In this document: piece after piece, positions 45,587 through 57,886 of the stretch
How the letters are laid out: the number at the start of each line of letters is the position of its first letter
Numbering within the stretch: position 1 is the first letter of the stretch
Assembly: GCA_027946365.1 (NCBI GenBank)
Contig: JAPEUQ010000002.1
Location: 868,001 to 932,000 of the forward strand
Reading direction: 5' to 3'
Length of the DNA: 64,000 nt
Source: Kalmusia sp. IMI 367209
Lineage: Eukaryota > Ascomycota > Dothideomycetes > Pleosporales > Didymosphaeriaceae
Position numbers and translations under genes: made by a program
The notes under the pieces: model-generated
What the model was told of the DNA's origin: nothing
What the model saw: only the letters and a program-made list of their open reading frames with translations
Databases searched by the model: none

Positions 45587-47449
45587 CTACTTCCTGTTTT
45601 TGAACAAAATCTCACCCTGTGGATTCGGGAACTGATTCGTTTGGAAGTTGACCGTCTTAGGACGGGATTCGCCCTCCTTAAGTTTGAAATCATATTTGTC
45701 GAGGAGATGTGCAAGTATGAGTTTGACTTGATGGCTAGCAATCGCTCGCCCGGGACAAGCGTGTCTGCCTAACCCAAACTGCATTTGCTCTTTGGCAATA
45801 CTAGTCAACTGAAACTTCTTCTCGTTCTCTGGTGATGCATGTCGAAGCTTGTAGAAACGTAAGCCGTCGAAAGTCTCGGGATCGGGATAGAGCTCATCAT
45901 CGAAGTTGACAGCGTTCGTAGGGAAGAACACTGTAGCTCCCTCAGGGATTTGGGTGCCGTCAGAAAGTGTAATTGTCTTCTTTGCCTGACGTTGGAATGT
46001 GACTATTTTGCATCAGCATTGGTAGCTGTTGTATTGCTGAAGGAACGTAATACTTACGAGTCAAGTGGCCAGCATGCCTCAAGGTTTCTTTGATAAAGCT
46101 ATCCATTTTCTCCAACTTTGTCATGCTATCCATGGTCCATTCGCCGCCCGCTTCCTTCAATGTAGTTTCAGTCTCCTCTCTCAGCATAGATACGTAATGA
46201 GGCCAGTCAGCAAGATTATATATACAGTTGGTGAGGAGTTGACTTGTTGTGTTGACACTCAACGCGCCAAGGATGAGCTGCAAGATAGCATGTAAATGCG
46301 GATCGTTCTTGTCTTTTGGATCTTGGGCGTCATCCCGGATCCATTCAATTGAGTCGACTGGCTTTTTGTGATCCGCTTCCTTCTCACGCGCAACTTTCTC
46401 GGCTAGAATGGGGGCTAGGAGGTCTTGTGCGCGGCTATTGCAGCGCCAGACATCGCGGAGCTCGGGAATAAACCACTGGACTACGGGACGAAAGATCGGG
46501 TGGAATACTCGGAGTTTCGCGGAGGATAGAAATATGTTTTTCGTGTACTGGTATGGTTGTATCAGCAGAGTCATGGTATACGCTCTAGCTATGGCTGCGT
46601 CTTACACTAGCACTGATATCAATCCAATCGGCGTTCTTCTCAAGACCATTGCCGATTAAAAGCTTGGTATTGATTCGGCTTACGAGTCTCAACACCGTCG
46701 GATGCACTTTGACCGGAGTCCAATCTGCCATCATATGAGACCACGATTAGAACCCAGGACTTGGTCATACCTTTACATGACGGGAATTCAACAGGAATTA
46801 GGGTGTCGGCACCTTCTTTAGCGTCTAGAAACATGGATGCTGGACCATATAGTTAGCCATCATAATCCCTTGTTGAAGACCATGAAGAGTCTAGAATATA
46901 ACTTCTTACGTAGGTGCTTGGTAAGATCTTTATGTAGACCCTTGTGCACATAGTTCAATTTCCACGATTCCACTGGCCATAGGTACGGCCCAATAAAGAA
47001 CTAATCCTTGAATTTAGCTATAATATTCAATCGAAAAGGGGAAAGTCACCATACGTTCTGCAATGCGGAGGGAAATTTGGTGTCTGGCAACATCTTCAAC
47101 TCATCAAGATAACGTGCTGGGAGAGCAAGCTGGTGGCCTTGGCTTGTCCATATTTTGAAAAGAGAATTGCGGTACTGTGCGCTTGGTCAGTGATTGATCG
47201 ATATCTAGAAAAGATTTGTTGCTAAGATCGTACTTTTCCATATGCCTCTCGAAGCGCATTCGGATTATCATACGACCATCGTTTCTTGTAGTCACCTTGT
47301 GGGGTGTATAGTGGAATGGAGTCATCTGAACGGTTGGTGAACGAGCGTATAGCTATGAGTACGATTGCCGTGAGGAGCGAGGCGGCAACAATGAGGGAAA
47401 GATGGCTTTTAGTAGCTAAAAGCTCCTGGAAGAGGGCTTGAGAGGACAT
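45587..47449 (-). CDS. Cytochrome P450 monooxygenase (first cluster P450)
   Basis: ER-anchored heme monooxygenase, of the fungal class often labelled ent-kaurene-oxidase-like. Seven exons: 47449-47234, 47174-47055, 47000-46910, 46839-46771, 46724-46606, 46547-46058 and 46002-45587, joining to 506 aa. An N-terminal membrane anchor spans about residues 15-36. The I-helix region reads LSVNTTSQLL, the K-helix ExxR is ETLR, and the heme-binding loop is FGLGRHACPGR with the cysteine ligand. Key joins are KDWTPVKVHP, SASYTKNIF and HLTLTFQRQ. It is divergent from the efflux pump gene (1165 bp apart). Intact, so a working enzyme is likely. Substrate is presumably the cluster polyketide. Confidence 0.92.
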
Positions 47450-48614
47450 GTTGAAATCGAACGAAGCGTAGGACCAAGAGAGACACTGTTACTGATCAAA
47501 TTCGTGTGTAACAGGCAAATATATCTTGAAAACTTGCGTCACGAAAACCAGATAGACTTAGATCAGGAGACTTTTCGCCGCATGGAATGATAGTAGAAGA
47601 TCGAGGTAGCTATCTCCCATATCGTAGACAAATAATTACCTACATCTTAGAAACGCAGGCAGGCGCCCAAGACGCTACTCAGAATGATCATAGACTGCCT
47701 ATTCCACCCTAAGCTTTGGATCCTTGCCGTGGCAGCTAACACAAGGACCTGCGCAGAGGCGGAGCGTGGGGTAGCGGATCCTTCCGCCGAAGGCGTGGCC
47801 TGATACGCCACCCTCTGTCAGCCGCAGAGTGACGGACAAACGATGAGCGACGTGCATGCATAGGTTTAGGCACACAGCCTCGACGGCACGTTTATGCAGC
47901 ATCCATGCAAGCCTCAGCGTAATAGAGCCGGGGCAATCGCATGGCGTGCTTGCAGGCCCCATGAGCGTGCCGTGACCTTGATGGATTAGTGAAAGGGATC
48001 CGAGCGAATGGTATTTGGTGAATAGGATCTAGTCTTTAGGGGCGGGATCTAGTTTAGTGCAGTGGGACCAAAAAGGGATCTGATTAGTTGAGAAACAGCG
48101 AAAGTGCGAGTTGCCGGTTCTGATTGGCTGGAAGATAGCGAAAGTGCGAAATAGTGGGGATGGACATACGACCACGGACTTCGAATGTTAATACAAGCAG
48201 TAACTACGGACTTCGTCGTCAGGACAAGCTGGACGAGCGGTGGCAAGCAATGCCAGCCCAGCTGCTAGTGCCTGGGCAAGAGTGGGTAGTGGGTCGGCCA
48301 CGACAAACATTCCACACGCTGATCCAAGCAAGTGAAACGCACGCAGCTCGCACATTCGGGGTGCACTCTCGAATTGAAACCGAGTTGATTCATCAGCAAG
48401 CGGGTTTCGGAGTCTGTTATTGCGATCCAAATCCGTCTCCCTAGATTGAAGGGAGTAAACAAAGAGCGCCACTGACGCAGGGGCCCGCAGGAATTCTATC
48501 CACGCCAACGCCTTCAAAGCCGCCTAGCAATAGTAAATTGGACTCCCAACTTCGATTGTCCGCTCTTGGCTGCCGCCTGGTTCAACACTCTCACAACTGC
48601 ATACTTACCCAGAC
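47450..48614. promoter_or_regulatory. Divergent promoter region, P450 and efflux pump
   Basis: 1165 bp between two start codons pointing apart. It contains two 30-bp imperfect repeats 40 bp apart (48081-48110, 48121-48150) and two copies of ACGGACTTCG (48174-48183, 48206-48215). These may be regulator sites, but that is unproven. Confidence 0.5.
48081..48150. repeat. Two 30-bp imperfect direct repeats
   Basis: Units at 48081-48110 and 48121-48150 match at 23 of 30 positions; both contain AGCGAAAGTGCGA. All seven differences are transitions. The unit period is exactly 40 bp. It sits about 465-535 bp upstream of the efflux pump start. Confidence 0.7.
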
Positions 48615-50610
48615 ATGGTATCGCAGGAACTTCCCCGAAAGCAGTCTCCAGGTGGATCCGACCTGGAGAAGAGGGGCGACAACATGGACACGTCCACTAC
48701 GTCTTCTAGTCCCGACGGCGAAGTCATTGGCCAGGAAAATGGAGAGACGAAAGAAGTCCCAAGCCAACCTCCAGCCGCCACACAGAATAACGAGCCAGAA
48801 TATGCTCACGGCTTCAAGCTCTTCAACATCTTAGCTGCCGTGACCTTCGTCTGCTTTCTTATGCTTCTCGATGGCACGATTGTAGTTGCAGCTGCCCCCC
48901 GCATCACCGATGATTTCAATTCGCTGGATGACATTGGATGGTACGGAGCGGCATATCAGCTAGGAAGGTATGTGAATACGAGATTCAAACGACAGAGGTA
49001 ATGCCTGGACATTAGTCTGACTTGTTCAAAGTGCGGTCTTTCAGCCACTCTCAGGAAAAATATACATGAAGTTCAAGCCGCAAGTAAGTCATGTCCCGGA
49101 TTGGTCATTGTTTTGTGTACTGACATTTGAACCCAGTGGACCTTTCTAGGTTTCTTCTTCGTCTTCGAAATTGGCTCTTTGATCTGTGGTGTTGCAAACT
49201 CCTCGCCTATGCTCATCGTAGGACGAGTAATTGCAGGATTGGGAACTTCGGGTATCTTGAACGGTGCTCTGCTCATCATCGCGGAATGCGCACCTATGCA
49301 TAAGAGACCGACTTTGATCGGCATTGTTATGGGGATTGCACAGCTTGGTCTCGCCAGCGGCCCGTTATTTGGAGGATTACTGACAGAGTACGCGACTTGG
49401 AGATGGTGTACGTCCAAATCAATCTTCTATCACTAGGCTCGGCTCCAAGCTGACTATGCTAGGCTTCTACCTCAATCTTCCTATCGGCGGTCTCGTCGCT
49501 GCGATGCTGGTATTCGTCCGTATCCCTCAGCAACACCCCAGGCCCCCTCCGCTTTCGGTCCTTCGCACGCTACATACAAGCCTCGATCTTCTAGGCTTCG
49601 CCATATTCGCACCTGCTCTCGTCATGCTGCTATTAGCGTTACAGTGGGGTGGTAGCGCGTACGCTTGGAATAGCTCTCAAATCATCGGTCTCTTTTGTGG
49701 AGCTGGCGCAACCTTTATCGTCTTTTTGGCTTGGGATTACCATAAAGGCGATGGGGCTCTGCTTCCTTTCTCCATTGCTCGAAGAAGAACTGTTTGGACG
49801 AGCTGCATTGTATACGGATTATTCATGGGTAACTTGTACACCGCTTCGTACTGGGTGCCAGTGTATTTCCAGGGTGTCAAGGGATCGTCTCCAACCATGG
49901 CGGGTGTCTATATTTTGCCCATGATCATAGCTCACGTCATTGCAGCCCTAAGCTCAGGCCCCATCGGTAAGAATGCCTATTCCATATCATACTCACCGCT
50001 GACACTTTAACAGTCAATAACGTCGGGTATTACATACCAGTGGCTCTCTTCGCTGCAATTTTATTGTCAGTCGGGAGTGGGCTTATTGCTACCTTTTCCC
50101 CTGGTACTTCGACGGGCAAGTGGATTGGTTATCAGATTTTATACGGAGCAGGTCGGGGACTCGGATTGCAAATGGTATGCTTAATTTCCCCATATGATTC
50201 TCACTATCAGGTTACTAATAGCTTTTCTTCCACAGCCTATCCTCGCCGTTCAGAACACCGTGCCACCCCAGCAGCTACCACTCGCCATGGCACTCACCAT
50301 ATTTAGCCAATCGTTTGGAGCAGCAGTGTTTCTCAGTCTCGCGGAGCTCATATTTAGTAACAGTTTCCGAACGCTCATCCCTAAGAAAGCACCCACTGTT
50401 AATGCTCAAGTAGTCATTGAGGCTGGAGCCACTGGATTCCGAAAATTTGTTTCCGGGACCGAGCTTGCGGGAGTGTTGGTAGCTTACGCTCAGAGTATTG
50501 ATCGCATTTTCTATCTGGCAGCAGCAATGGGAGCGGGCTGTTTCGTATTTGCCTTCGGAATGGGGTGGAAGAACTTGAAGAAGAAGCAGAGTCCTCCTTC
50601 AAAGGCTTAG
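48615..50610 (+). CDS. MFS efflux pump, DHA2 type (14 TM)
   Basis: Drug:proton antiporter-type exporter, the kind commonly found in fungal metabolite clusters. Six exons: 48615-48967, 49032-49083, 49137-49407, 49463-49966, 50014-50174 and 50236-50610, joining to 571 aa. Residues 1-70 are a hydrophilic Ser/Glu/Pro-rich tail. Landmarks include the first-helix [17 protein letters not shown], the [21 protein letters not shown] join, [15 protein letters not shown] (antiporter motif region) and [11 protein letters not shown]. The C-terminus is Lys-rich. Convergent with the downstream P450 and divergent from the upstream one. The probable job is secretion of, or self-protection from, the cluster product. 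Confidence 0.94.
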
Positions 50611-51047
50611 AAATTGGGTCTACGACGATGAAAGCAGACTGGAAGATGTGGGGAAAGGCTATGACAGCTTGTGCTGTTCTACAGCAACATGTATTATACT
50701 CGGAATATCGAAAATCAATGTATTTGTATTGAGGAAAAAATAGATTGATAGACCAATTTGCTTTTGTTAGGTTCTAATATTGTGGGGTAGTGTACTGGTT
50801 TGACATTAGCGTTTGATCGTGTCTGAATGAGCGGTGAATATAATTTGCGTCACGTCCAGTAGCAACATTTGTACTACTCATGACATAGTTTTCCTTCGAT
50901 TGAAAACAGTGTAAGACAATCTGTATAGACCATGAGAAAGTATCGTCATGCAAAATTTGACCCTGATACTATAGCTCAAAGATTGTATATGTATATCACA
51001 AATTGTCGTGAATACTATGGATGATGACGGTCATGAGACAGTAGGCC
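50611..51047. other. Convergent intergenic region
   Basis: 3' flanks of the efflux pump (+) and second P450 (-). AT-rich; no gene seen. Confidence 0.55.
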
Positions 51048-52843
51048 TCACACCTTCCTGCGTCTCAACTCAATCTCAGCGTCCCTGGGGACCACAACGA
51101 CAAGCTCTCGCATCTTCCGCAGAGACTCAGAATTCGTCTTCACTGGATCCCGCACCCGGAAGTCCCACTTTCTCAAAAACTCAACTAAAAGTACTTTCAA
51201 CTCGTAGTCTGCAAAGAAGCGGCCGGGGCACGCATGATCTCCATAGCCCCAAGTCAACGACTCAGGGGAAGACGTCACAAAACGATGCTTGTTCTCCTTT
51301 CCCGCCATCTTACGTAGCCTGTAGAATCGGAAGCCGTCGAATTCATTCGGAGGCTTGTTATCGGGCGGATTGTATTCTGGTGAGAAGGCTTGTGTGGTGG
51401 TAGATGTATGAACGGATCGTGTGTCAAAGGCAATACGAGTTCCCTTAGGGAGTCTATGGCCAGTGGAAAGCGTTATGGGGTCCATGACCATGCGCAAATT
51501 GGTGACTTACATCACATGTTAACACTCATAATGATTCATCAGCGGCGATGTGGGGACTTACTGCCATTTTTGGACAGTCTTGAACTCTCCTTCATGAAAC
51601 TATCCAGCTTCCAAAGCTTGTTTAGACTCGCCTGCTTCCACCTCAGGACTCCCTTTTCGTCTTCTTGGACATTATCCTGTCTGATGACCTCCTCGATTTC
51701 GTCTCGCAATGGCTGTGTGTATTCTGGTCTTGCAGCCAAGTCTAGCCAAATGAAACAAAGGGCATTCGTAGTAGTATTGATAGAAGCAAAAGATACTGGT
51801 AACCATGTGTAAGTTTCTAGCTTCGTCCATCAATTGGCCGAGGTTACAAGGTAACAACAAGATAGTAAAAAGGGATATACTCACAGCTCAGCTGAACCCT
51901 TGCTAGAACTTCGGGATCGGTAGTATCCAGTCTACTAAGGACCCATGACATGAAAGTACCTTCAGGCTCTGTACCTTCACCCTCCAAATTAATTTTTTCT
52001 TCATCATAAACGGTACGTCTCATGGAGCCGGAACCTTCTAAAACACTGTCCTTGATGACCGGTTTCAACATCTCAGCCATTCTGGAAATTTGCCGATTAA
52101 CAGTTCGTATGTCAGGAAGAAATGGCCCGACTATAGGTTGCGCCCATATGGGCCAACGCTTGATAGCGTCTCGCGCATAAACAAGGTCTGTAGCTAATCC
52201 AAGGGACAGCTCAGTCCACTCATCATCGCGTGTGAAACGCTGTCCAACGAACACGCCGGCAACAAGGCGTGCGACAATACGCACCACGACCTCGTGCACA
52301 CGGAACGCCTTCCAGGAGTCCGAATGGCCAAGTTCTCTCTCAAAAACCCAATCTATTTTGTCTTCAACCTGATCAACAGTCCCCGCCAAGTTTCGATGCA
52401 AATGAAGTCGAAGAGCCTGATTTAGTTCGACGTTGTGCTGGAAGATACCTGTGTATTCTGCGCACATTTCTTGCTTCTGAACCCCCCAAAAGCTGGCTTT
52501 GGTCTGGGGGATACGACTAAGCTCCTCATAACAGTTGGTTGGAACGATCACGAGGGGTCGTTGGGTCTCCACTACAAAAGGGATTGTTGGGTACTACAAC
52601 AGCGGAGAGAGCATCCAGTTAGATATTTCTCAGCACTAATACAATGTTGACCATGTCACGTACTTTCAATGTACCTTCAAGCATTGCCTGTTCGTGATCT
52701 TCATATCCCGTCATCACCGGAATACCAACCAGCTTTTCGGTCCTTCTCGAAAGGATATATGCCACAACGGCAACGAGTAAACCGCTGACACCAAGCAAAA
52801 GTTTTGGCTCGACATCAACAATTTTGGAGGCTAAGAAGGCCAT
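51048..52843 (-). CDS. Cytochrome P450 monooxygenase (second cluster P450)
   Basis: Exons 52843-52664, 52593-51885, 51795-51562 and 51505-51048 join to 526 aa. An N-terminal anchor covers about residues 14-32. The I-helix region is SFASINTTTN, the K-helix ExxR is ESSR, and the heme loop is WGYGDHACPGRFFA. The last intron (51561-51506) has a GTAAGT donor and an acceptor at GTAAG, giving NGITNLRMVMDP. It is similar in class to the P450 at 45587-47449 but with far fewer introns and little visible identity, so a distinct enzyme and not a recent copy. Probable second oxidation step on the polyketide. Confidence 0.91.
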
Positions 52844-55213
52844 AGTGATGTCTCGTATTGTAGAGTAGATTAGAATTCTTCTCTGTAGTAAATGCAAATG
52901 CCACAAAAATTCAAGTTCTTTGCGATGAATATCGTTGAGAGGCTGCGAAACACCAGAAAACGCCACCACGGAACGGATTTCAGATCCTCATACCGTTGAT
53001 GACATGCTCCATACATGCCCAATCCCGAATCTTGATCACTACGTATCTCCCCATATTCCCGACCAGAAATCCTCCTGAACCGGCACAAGCCGTCCTCGCA
53101 TTTGTATTCCTTTTCCGTCTGGTCCGCATCTCATGCACGAAGTGCCTCACAAGATTGAAAAATGTTTCGTAAGGGGATGAATAAGGTCCTGAGAGGAATC
53201 GATCCTTCCCGACGGATTTACCTAGCGAGCGTGTTCGCTTAACTGCATGGTGGCTTAGATAGGCCTCCCAACATAACTGGAAGGTATGTGAAGCTCATCC
53301 AATGACAACCGCACATATACGATGTCGTTTGATTTTCACCTGAGCATGTAATCGAACTGGCGGTGATATCACGGACGAGCGGTAAATGCGACGTATACGA
53401 TGAATGTCAGTAGTAGCGTGGGGGCTGACTGAACCATCGCGGTTTGCGGTACATTTCGCGTGCTTGGGCCTGGGGTCCGTGTTCCAGCCGCAGCCGTCAT
53501 GCAGGTCGAGCCAAGGGTGCACTGCAGGTGCAAGGTTGCAAGGATTTTCTGCTTTGCCCAGGGTTAACGCGGCACTGCTATGAAGAGCCGGTGGGTCTGA
53601 AGACTAGGGTTCGACTTACCCTTGGGCCATATGTGTAAGCTAGTGGATCCACCGTGTCCGTAGGATTCGGCCCAACGGCTATACTCAGAGTCATTATTTG
53701 GGTGGCCTTGCTACTAGATCTTTCCAGATGTTCAGTTCTAGTGAACATTAATAATCTATTAGATTTGGCATCGCAGCATTAATGAAATGAGATTTTCAAA
53801 AGATTCAAATTTTATTCTTCTAACCAACTACAACTTGGACATTATGTATAGAAATTGCCGGGAAATAATAGATCTACAGAATTCAATGTTATGTGTAGGT
53901 ACTATTAATGATCGCCTCATACAGGCTGGCCACCTAAACCTTGAATCCGAAGGCCGATATGGCAGTGTTCAAGGAGGCAAAAAAGGCAGTATTCTAGTAT
54001 ACTGAGATCCATACACTATAATGAATTCAACAGTATCGTATACATAATACTAACTTAGATTGGATAGTGTATGGTAACTTGGGAAATAGTGAGCACTACT
54101 TCAATGTCCGAGATCATTAACACAAATTACCAAGATAGTGATCAGTAGGTCCTCGTTCTCTACACCGTGAAACACTATTGCCATCAAATGGAGCACCTTG
54201 TTTGCCTGACTAAAATGCAGTGAAAAATGTGGGCCGAAACCTTAGTAGAAGCCAGTACATTGCATAGGCGCACAGTGCATTCGTGGCTTGTAACCTACAT
54301 GGCGTAGTCCTTAGCCAAAGTATAGCCTTCAAGAGAGTCAATTCGAAGTTTTTCTAAGCGAGTTGGTCCAGTAATCTCACTTGGCGTCTAGCCGCTCGCA
54401 AGTTTGCTTCCTGTTATGGCCGACCCACCTGAGATAAGACACTTCACTAAATTTCGAGATTCGGTATATTCACTAAGAAAGGTCAAGAACGCGAATTTCT
54501 ACATTCTCGAAATGCATGACGTGCTCGGTACGGCCGATACGCAGGGCCGTTAATGTGTCAGGTTGGGAGTATGATGCAGTTTATTTCTCGGTAGGGTAAG
54601 CCGAATGGAAGACACAGGATAGGGTCTGTGCATCGTACGACACGGGGTTAACGGTACCCCTTGCATCTTGAACGTTGAAAAAGTCGCCGTGTGCCGATAA
54701 GCATATCAATCATTGCACCGATTGGTATCGATATGCAAGATCAGCTCATGCAAGCATACCAAGATCTGGGCAATGCTTGAAAGGTTATCTCATGTACAAG
54801 TGACGCACGTGGATGCACAGCCATAATTGAATAGTGGGCTGACGATGCACTGACAAAACATCTTACGTATAGAAGTTCCTACAGACTCAGGCCTCGGTCA
54901 AATTCTACCGCCCGAGAGACCGAGACCAGCGCTGGAGAAGAGTCTGAAGCGACTTCCGGTGAGGCAGTAAGATTATAGCATCATTAGTTGCTCCGCAGTG
55001 CCTTTGCCTTAAAGCTCAGACTGTAATTGAGTTAATAATGAATTTACAAGAAAAGTTTGGTCTGTAATGATACCGCATTAAGCTGTTTTCGCAGGTCACA
55101 TTCCTACCAATGATATCAAGTCCTGACGAATTAGGTCTTGTACTCCTACTACTTTGGTTGGAGTATCGCATCAACAACATTCTGACCAAAAAAGAAACTT
55201 CTTGCCTTTCACC
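52844..55213. other. Long divergent intergenic region, AT-rich
   Basis: 2.4 kb between the second P450 (-) and the esterase (+). Open frames are short and lack protein character. An 11-bp perfect inverted repeat lies at 54009-54019 and 54064-54074. No gene or RNA recognised. Confidence 0.55.
54009..54074. repeat. Short inverted repeat
   Basis: Perfect 11-bp arms (CCATACACTAT and its complement) separated by 44 bp of AT-rich sequence. It could be a mobile-element remnant or a chance event in AT-rich DNA. Confidence 0.35.
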
Positions 55214-56392
55214 ATGCCGCCAAGCAAGTTCGAGCCGTTCAACAGAGTCGACTTTACTTTCAAGACCATCCATGAGCATGCTATCAAAGCAAGTGTTTTG
55301 GTACCTAAACATCTACAAGCAAAGCCTAGAGAGGGATATCCCACGATTGTGAATTGGCATGGCGGTGGATTCGTCGTAGGAGACCGATTATATGAAGGAT
55401 GGCTTCCTGGGTGGTATGCCATCTTACAATATCCCAAACTGTCGATCAATTACTTTCGCTAACAATTGGGACAATCCAGGCTTCTCGAAATATGCCTCAC
55501 AAACTCTGCTATTCTCATAGCGCCCGATTACCGTCTTCTGCCGGAAGCATCTGCCACTGAGATGCTCGATGATGTTAGAGACTTTTGGTATTGGGTCCAT
55601 GATACACTTCCAACACTAATCACGACCTGGGATGCTTTCCCTGATCTCACGCGGCTGGCTTGCACTGGTCAGTCTGCTGGAGGATACTTGGCAGTACAAT
55701 CGGCGCTACTTTTTGCTGAGCTCTCACGAATCAAAGTTGTTGTCTCTATGGGTGGCTCGATCAATACCAACATTCCTCAGAATCGCGTTCCTGGTCCTAG
55801 GGTAATCCTGGGGAAGCGGCCCCCTCCGCCAGGGAAGGCAGAGAGTATCATTCGGGCCTACTTGAGGAATATAAAGCCAAAAACAGTCAGAACAAGCGGC
55901 GACGTCATGGAAATGTGGGACTTTTTGACTTGTGTGTTGCAACAAGCGTATCTCAGCCGTTGGTTGACAGCAGAAGGAAAAGAGGAGCTGGACGTGATGA
56001 AAGTACTAGAAAAGACAAAGTCAATGCCACCAAGTAAGTTTCCAATTCTGAATTTCCTCAGAGTTTATTACTAACGTTGTGTGTTCTATTCAGTATGGCT
56101 CATACATGGCGAACAGGACTCTGTGGTAAGTCTTCAAAATAGCTGTATAATCCGCGTGAATACTATCGTCTTCAAAAGACCCATGAGCTGAGAATCGGAC
56201 CGTAACATCTAGGTTCCTCCTTTGTGCTCGACAGGTTTCGTTGATCAATTGAAGAAGATTCTTCCAGATGTTCCCGTGCTTTTGAACCTTAGGCCTGGAG
56301 ATCATGGATTCGAAGCGATGGGCGACAAGACCTCTGGGAAGGAGATATGGATCCAAGACGGGATAGACTTCATGAAGACATATTGGCTTTGA
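55214..56392 (+). CDS. HSL-family alpha/beta hydrolase (esterase)
   Basis: Serine esterase of the hormone-sensitive-lipase-like (abhydrolase_3) family. Exons 55214-55413, 55480-56033, 56094-56125 and 56213-56392 join to 321 aa; exon 3 is only 32 nt. The oxyanion-hole motif HGGGF is near residue 50, the nucleophile elbow is GQSAGG, the catalytic Asp candidate is in HGEQDSV, and the catalytic His is in GDHGFEA near the C-terminus. In metabolite clusters such enzymes hydrolyse esters or release chains; which is true here is unknown. It is convergent with the MBL-fold gene, 360 bp apart. Confidence 0.88.
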
Positions 56393-56752
56393 AGTTGGAA
56401 TGTTTACCTTCTATAACTTCAGCCGGAGAGAATTCATATTCATGTTAGGTAGATACATATATACGCTTACCAAAGCAGAGAGTTGTCCGTAAGAGTTCTG
56501 CGATGGAAAGATAGTATTAATGCCATGAAGCTTCTGCATTGCTCAATAGTCTCTTATCAATTCCAGAGGTTCACTATCAGGGACATTGAGAAGTCACGAA
56601 GCATCTATACCCCCAGAGTTATGTCACTTGCACGATGTATATAGTGCAGAAACCGTATCAGAAAGTTGCTAAGATAGAAAATGATCGATGTGCTAGAGAG
56701 AAGCCCAGTTTTGGACCGTCCAAATTGAAGAGACAACGTATCGATGCTGTTC
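56393..56752. other. Convergent intergenic region
   Basis: 3' flanks of the esterase (+) and MBL hydrolase (-). No gene seen. Confidence 0.55.
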
Positions 56753-57886
56753 TCACAGACTTAGACCTTTGATCGAATCCTCCAAGGAGCCATAGGTCGG
56801 CAAGCTTTTCACTGCTTCCGCAAAATCCTGCAAAAATAACCACTTACTATCCTTCGCCCACCCCTGCTGTAAAAAGTCATCGGCATATTTTGGGAAAAAG
56901 TCTACCACAGAGAGTAGACTGCTGTCATGGGCAATGACTACCAGGACCTCGTCTAATCCATCCATGTCCTGTAATTTGCTAATCGAAGCGTCTGCTGCAT
57001 CAGCATCATTCGCAACCTGAAGTTTATCCGATCTTGCCACGCGCCATAAAGGCTTTGTCTTATCGTTGTCGGACAAGAATCTCTCGAATAGCTCGCCCGG
57101 ACACGCTTTTAAGCTGTATTGATCGAATGGGTTTGGTGAGATCAGTGGAGGCAATGGATGGGTTGAAGAAGGACGAAATTGCCCGACGTGATGACAAATA
57201 TCCCCGCCCATGAGGATGAAAGAGTTTGGGGACGATGTGACTCGAGCAAGCCCACACATATGTCCTATCGCGTGTCCTGGACTATCCAGGAGATAGAAGG
57301 AACCGTCCCCAAAATAATCGACGGCATCAAATCTGCCTATCTTGAGACCTTGATCAAAGGTAATCTCTCTCAATTCTCGTCCCTCATAATCACTTTCGAG
57401 TACCCGTCCGTTCTGATCGGTGGGATACCCGGGTGTAAAATTCTTAGTGAAACCAGGCCCAACAATCAGAGCAGTGCTCTTCTCGAAGCTACTTGGGTCT
57501 CCAGTATGATCCCAATGCCAGTGGCTCCATATAATACCCTCAATGTTTTTCACATCTACTCCATGCTCTTCTAACTGTTCCCGTACACCTTTGTGCACCT
57601 TCACTGTCATGTTCATAGCTTTGATCCTTCGAGTGGTGATGGGGGGCAGGTTCTCCCAGTCTTTTCTGATGCCTAGATCGAAGAGAAGAGAGCGTGCGGA
57701 AGGGTGTTCGATCAGAAAGGAGAAACTTGGACCGGACAGCTTGCTAAGCCCAGGAAACTCGGGAGACAAAAACACTGCAGCTGGGAGATCGCTGATGGAG
57801 GATGTGGTGTCAATGATGCGGACACGCACTGTGCCCTGAGACGGAGAAGAGAAGATTTTGAGGTCGGGTTGAGAAGGAGAAGCCAT
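56753..57886 (-). CDS. Metallo-beta-lactamase-fold hydrolase
   Basis: Single exon, 377 aa. The metal-binding HxHxDH motif is HWHWDH at residues 122-127; likely later ligands are His in SPGHAIGH (205-209) and Asp in MGGDICHH (229), with a further IAHD near residue 337. This matches MBL-fold lactonase/thioesterase-type hydrolases. Some fungal polyketide clusters use an MBL-fold thioesterase to release the chain, but those mostly partner non-reducing PKSs, so the role beside a reducing PKS is uncertain. A short GTAAGT...GCAG pattern near 56849-56830 spans only 20 bp and is coding, not an intron. Divergent from the PKS gene. Confidence 0.9.
   Translation of the reverse strand: MASPSQPDLKIFSSPSQGTVRVRIIDTTSSISDLPAAVFLSPEFPGLSKLSGPSFSFLIEHPSARSLLFDLGIRKDWENLPPITTRRIKAMNMTVKVHKGVREQLEEHGVDVKNIEGIIWSHWHWDHTGDPSSFEKSTALIVGPGFTKNFTPGYPTDQNGRVLESDYEGRELREITFDQGLKIGRFDAVDYFGDGSFYLLDSPGHAIGHMCGLARVTSSPNSFILMGGDICHHVGQFRPSSTHPLPPLISPNPFDQYSLKACPGELFERFLSDNDKTKPLWRVARSDKLQVANDADAADASISKLQDMDGLDEVLVVIAHDSSLLSVVDFFPKYADDFLQQGWAKDSKWLFLQDFAEAVKSLPTYGSLEDSIKGLSL

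Noticed and set aside
47699..47962. 87-codon minus-strand Cys-containing frame
   Set aside because: No signal peptide or domain; sits in the divergent promoter of P450 and pump.
53600..53625. GGTTCGA B-box-like sequence suggesting a tRNA
   Set aside because: No matching A box or cloverleaf arms nearby. I found no convincing tRNA or rRNA by eye anywhere in the window.
53787..54005. 72-codon frame in AT-rich DNA
   Set aside because: Expected by chance in AT-rich sequence between cluster genes; no recognisable motif.
56830..56849. GTAAGT...GCAG intron-like pattern in the MBL gene
   Set aside because: Only 20 bp, far below workable fungal intron length, and the sequence stays in frame as WAKDSKWLFLQDF.
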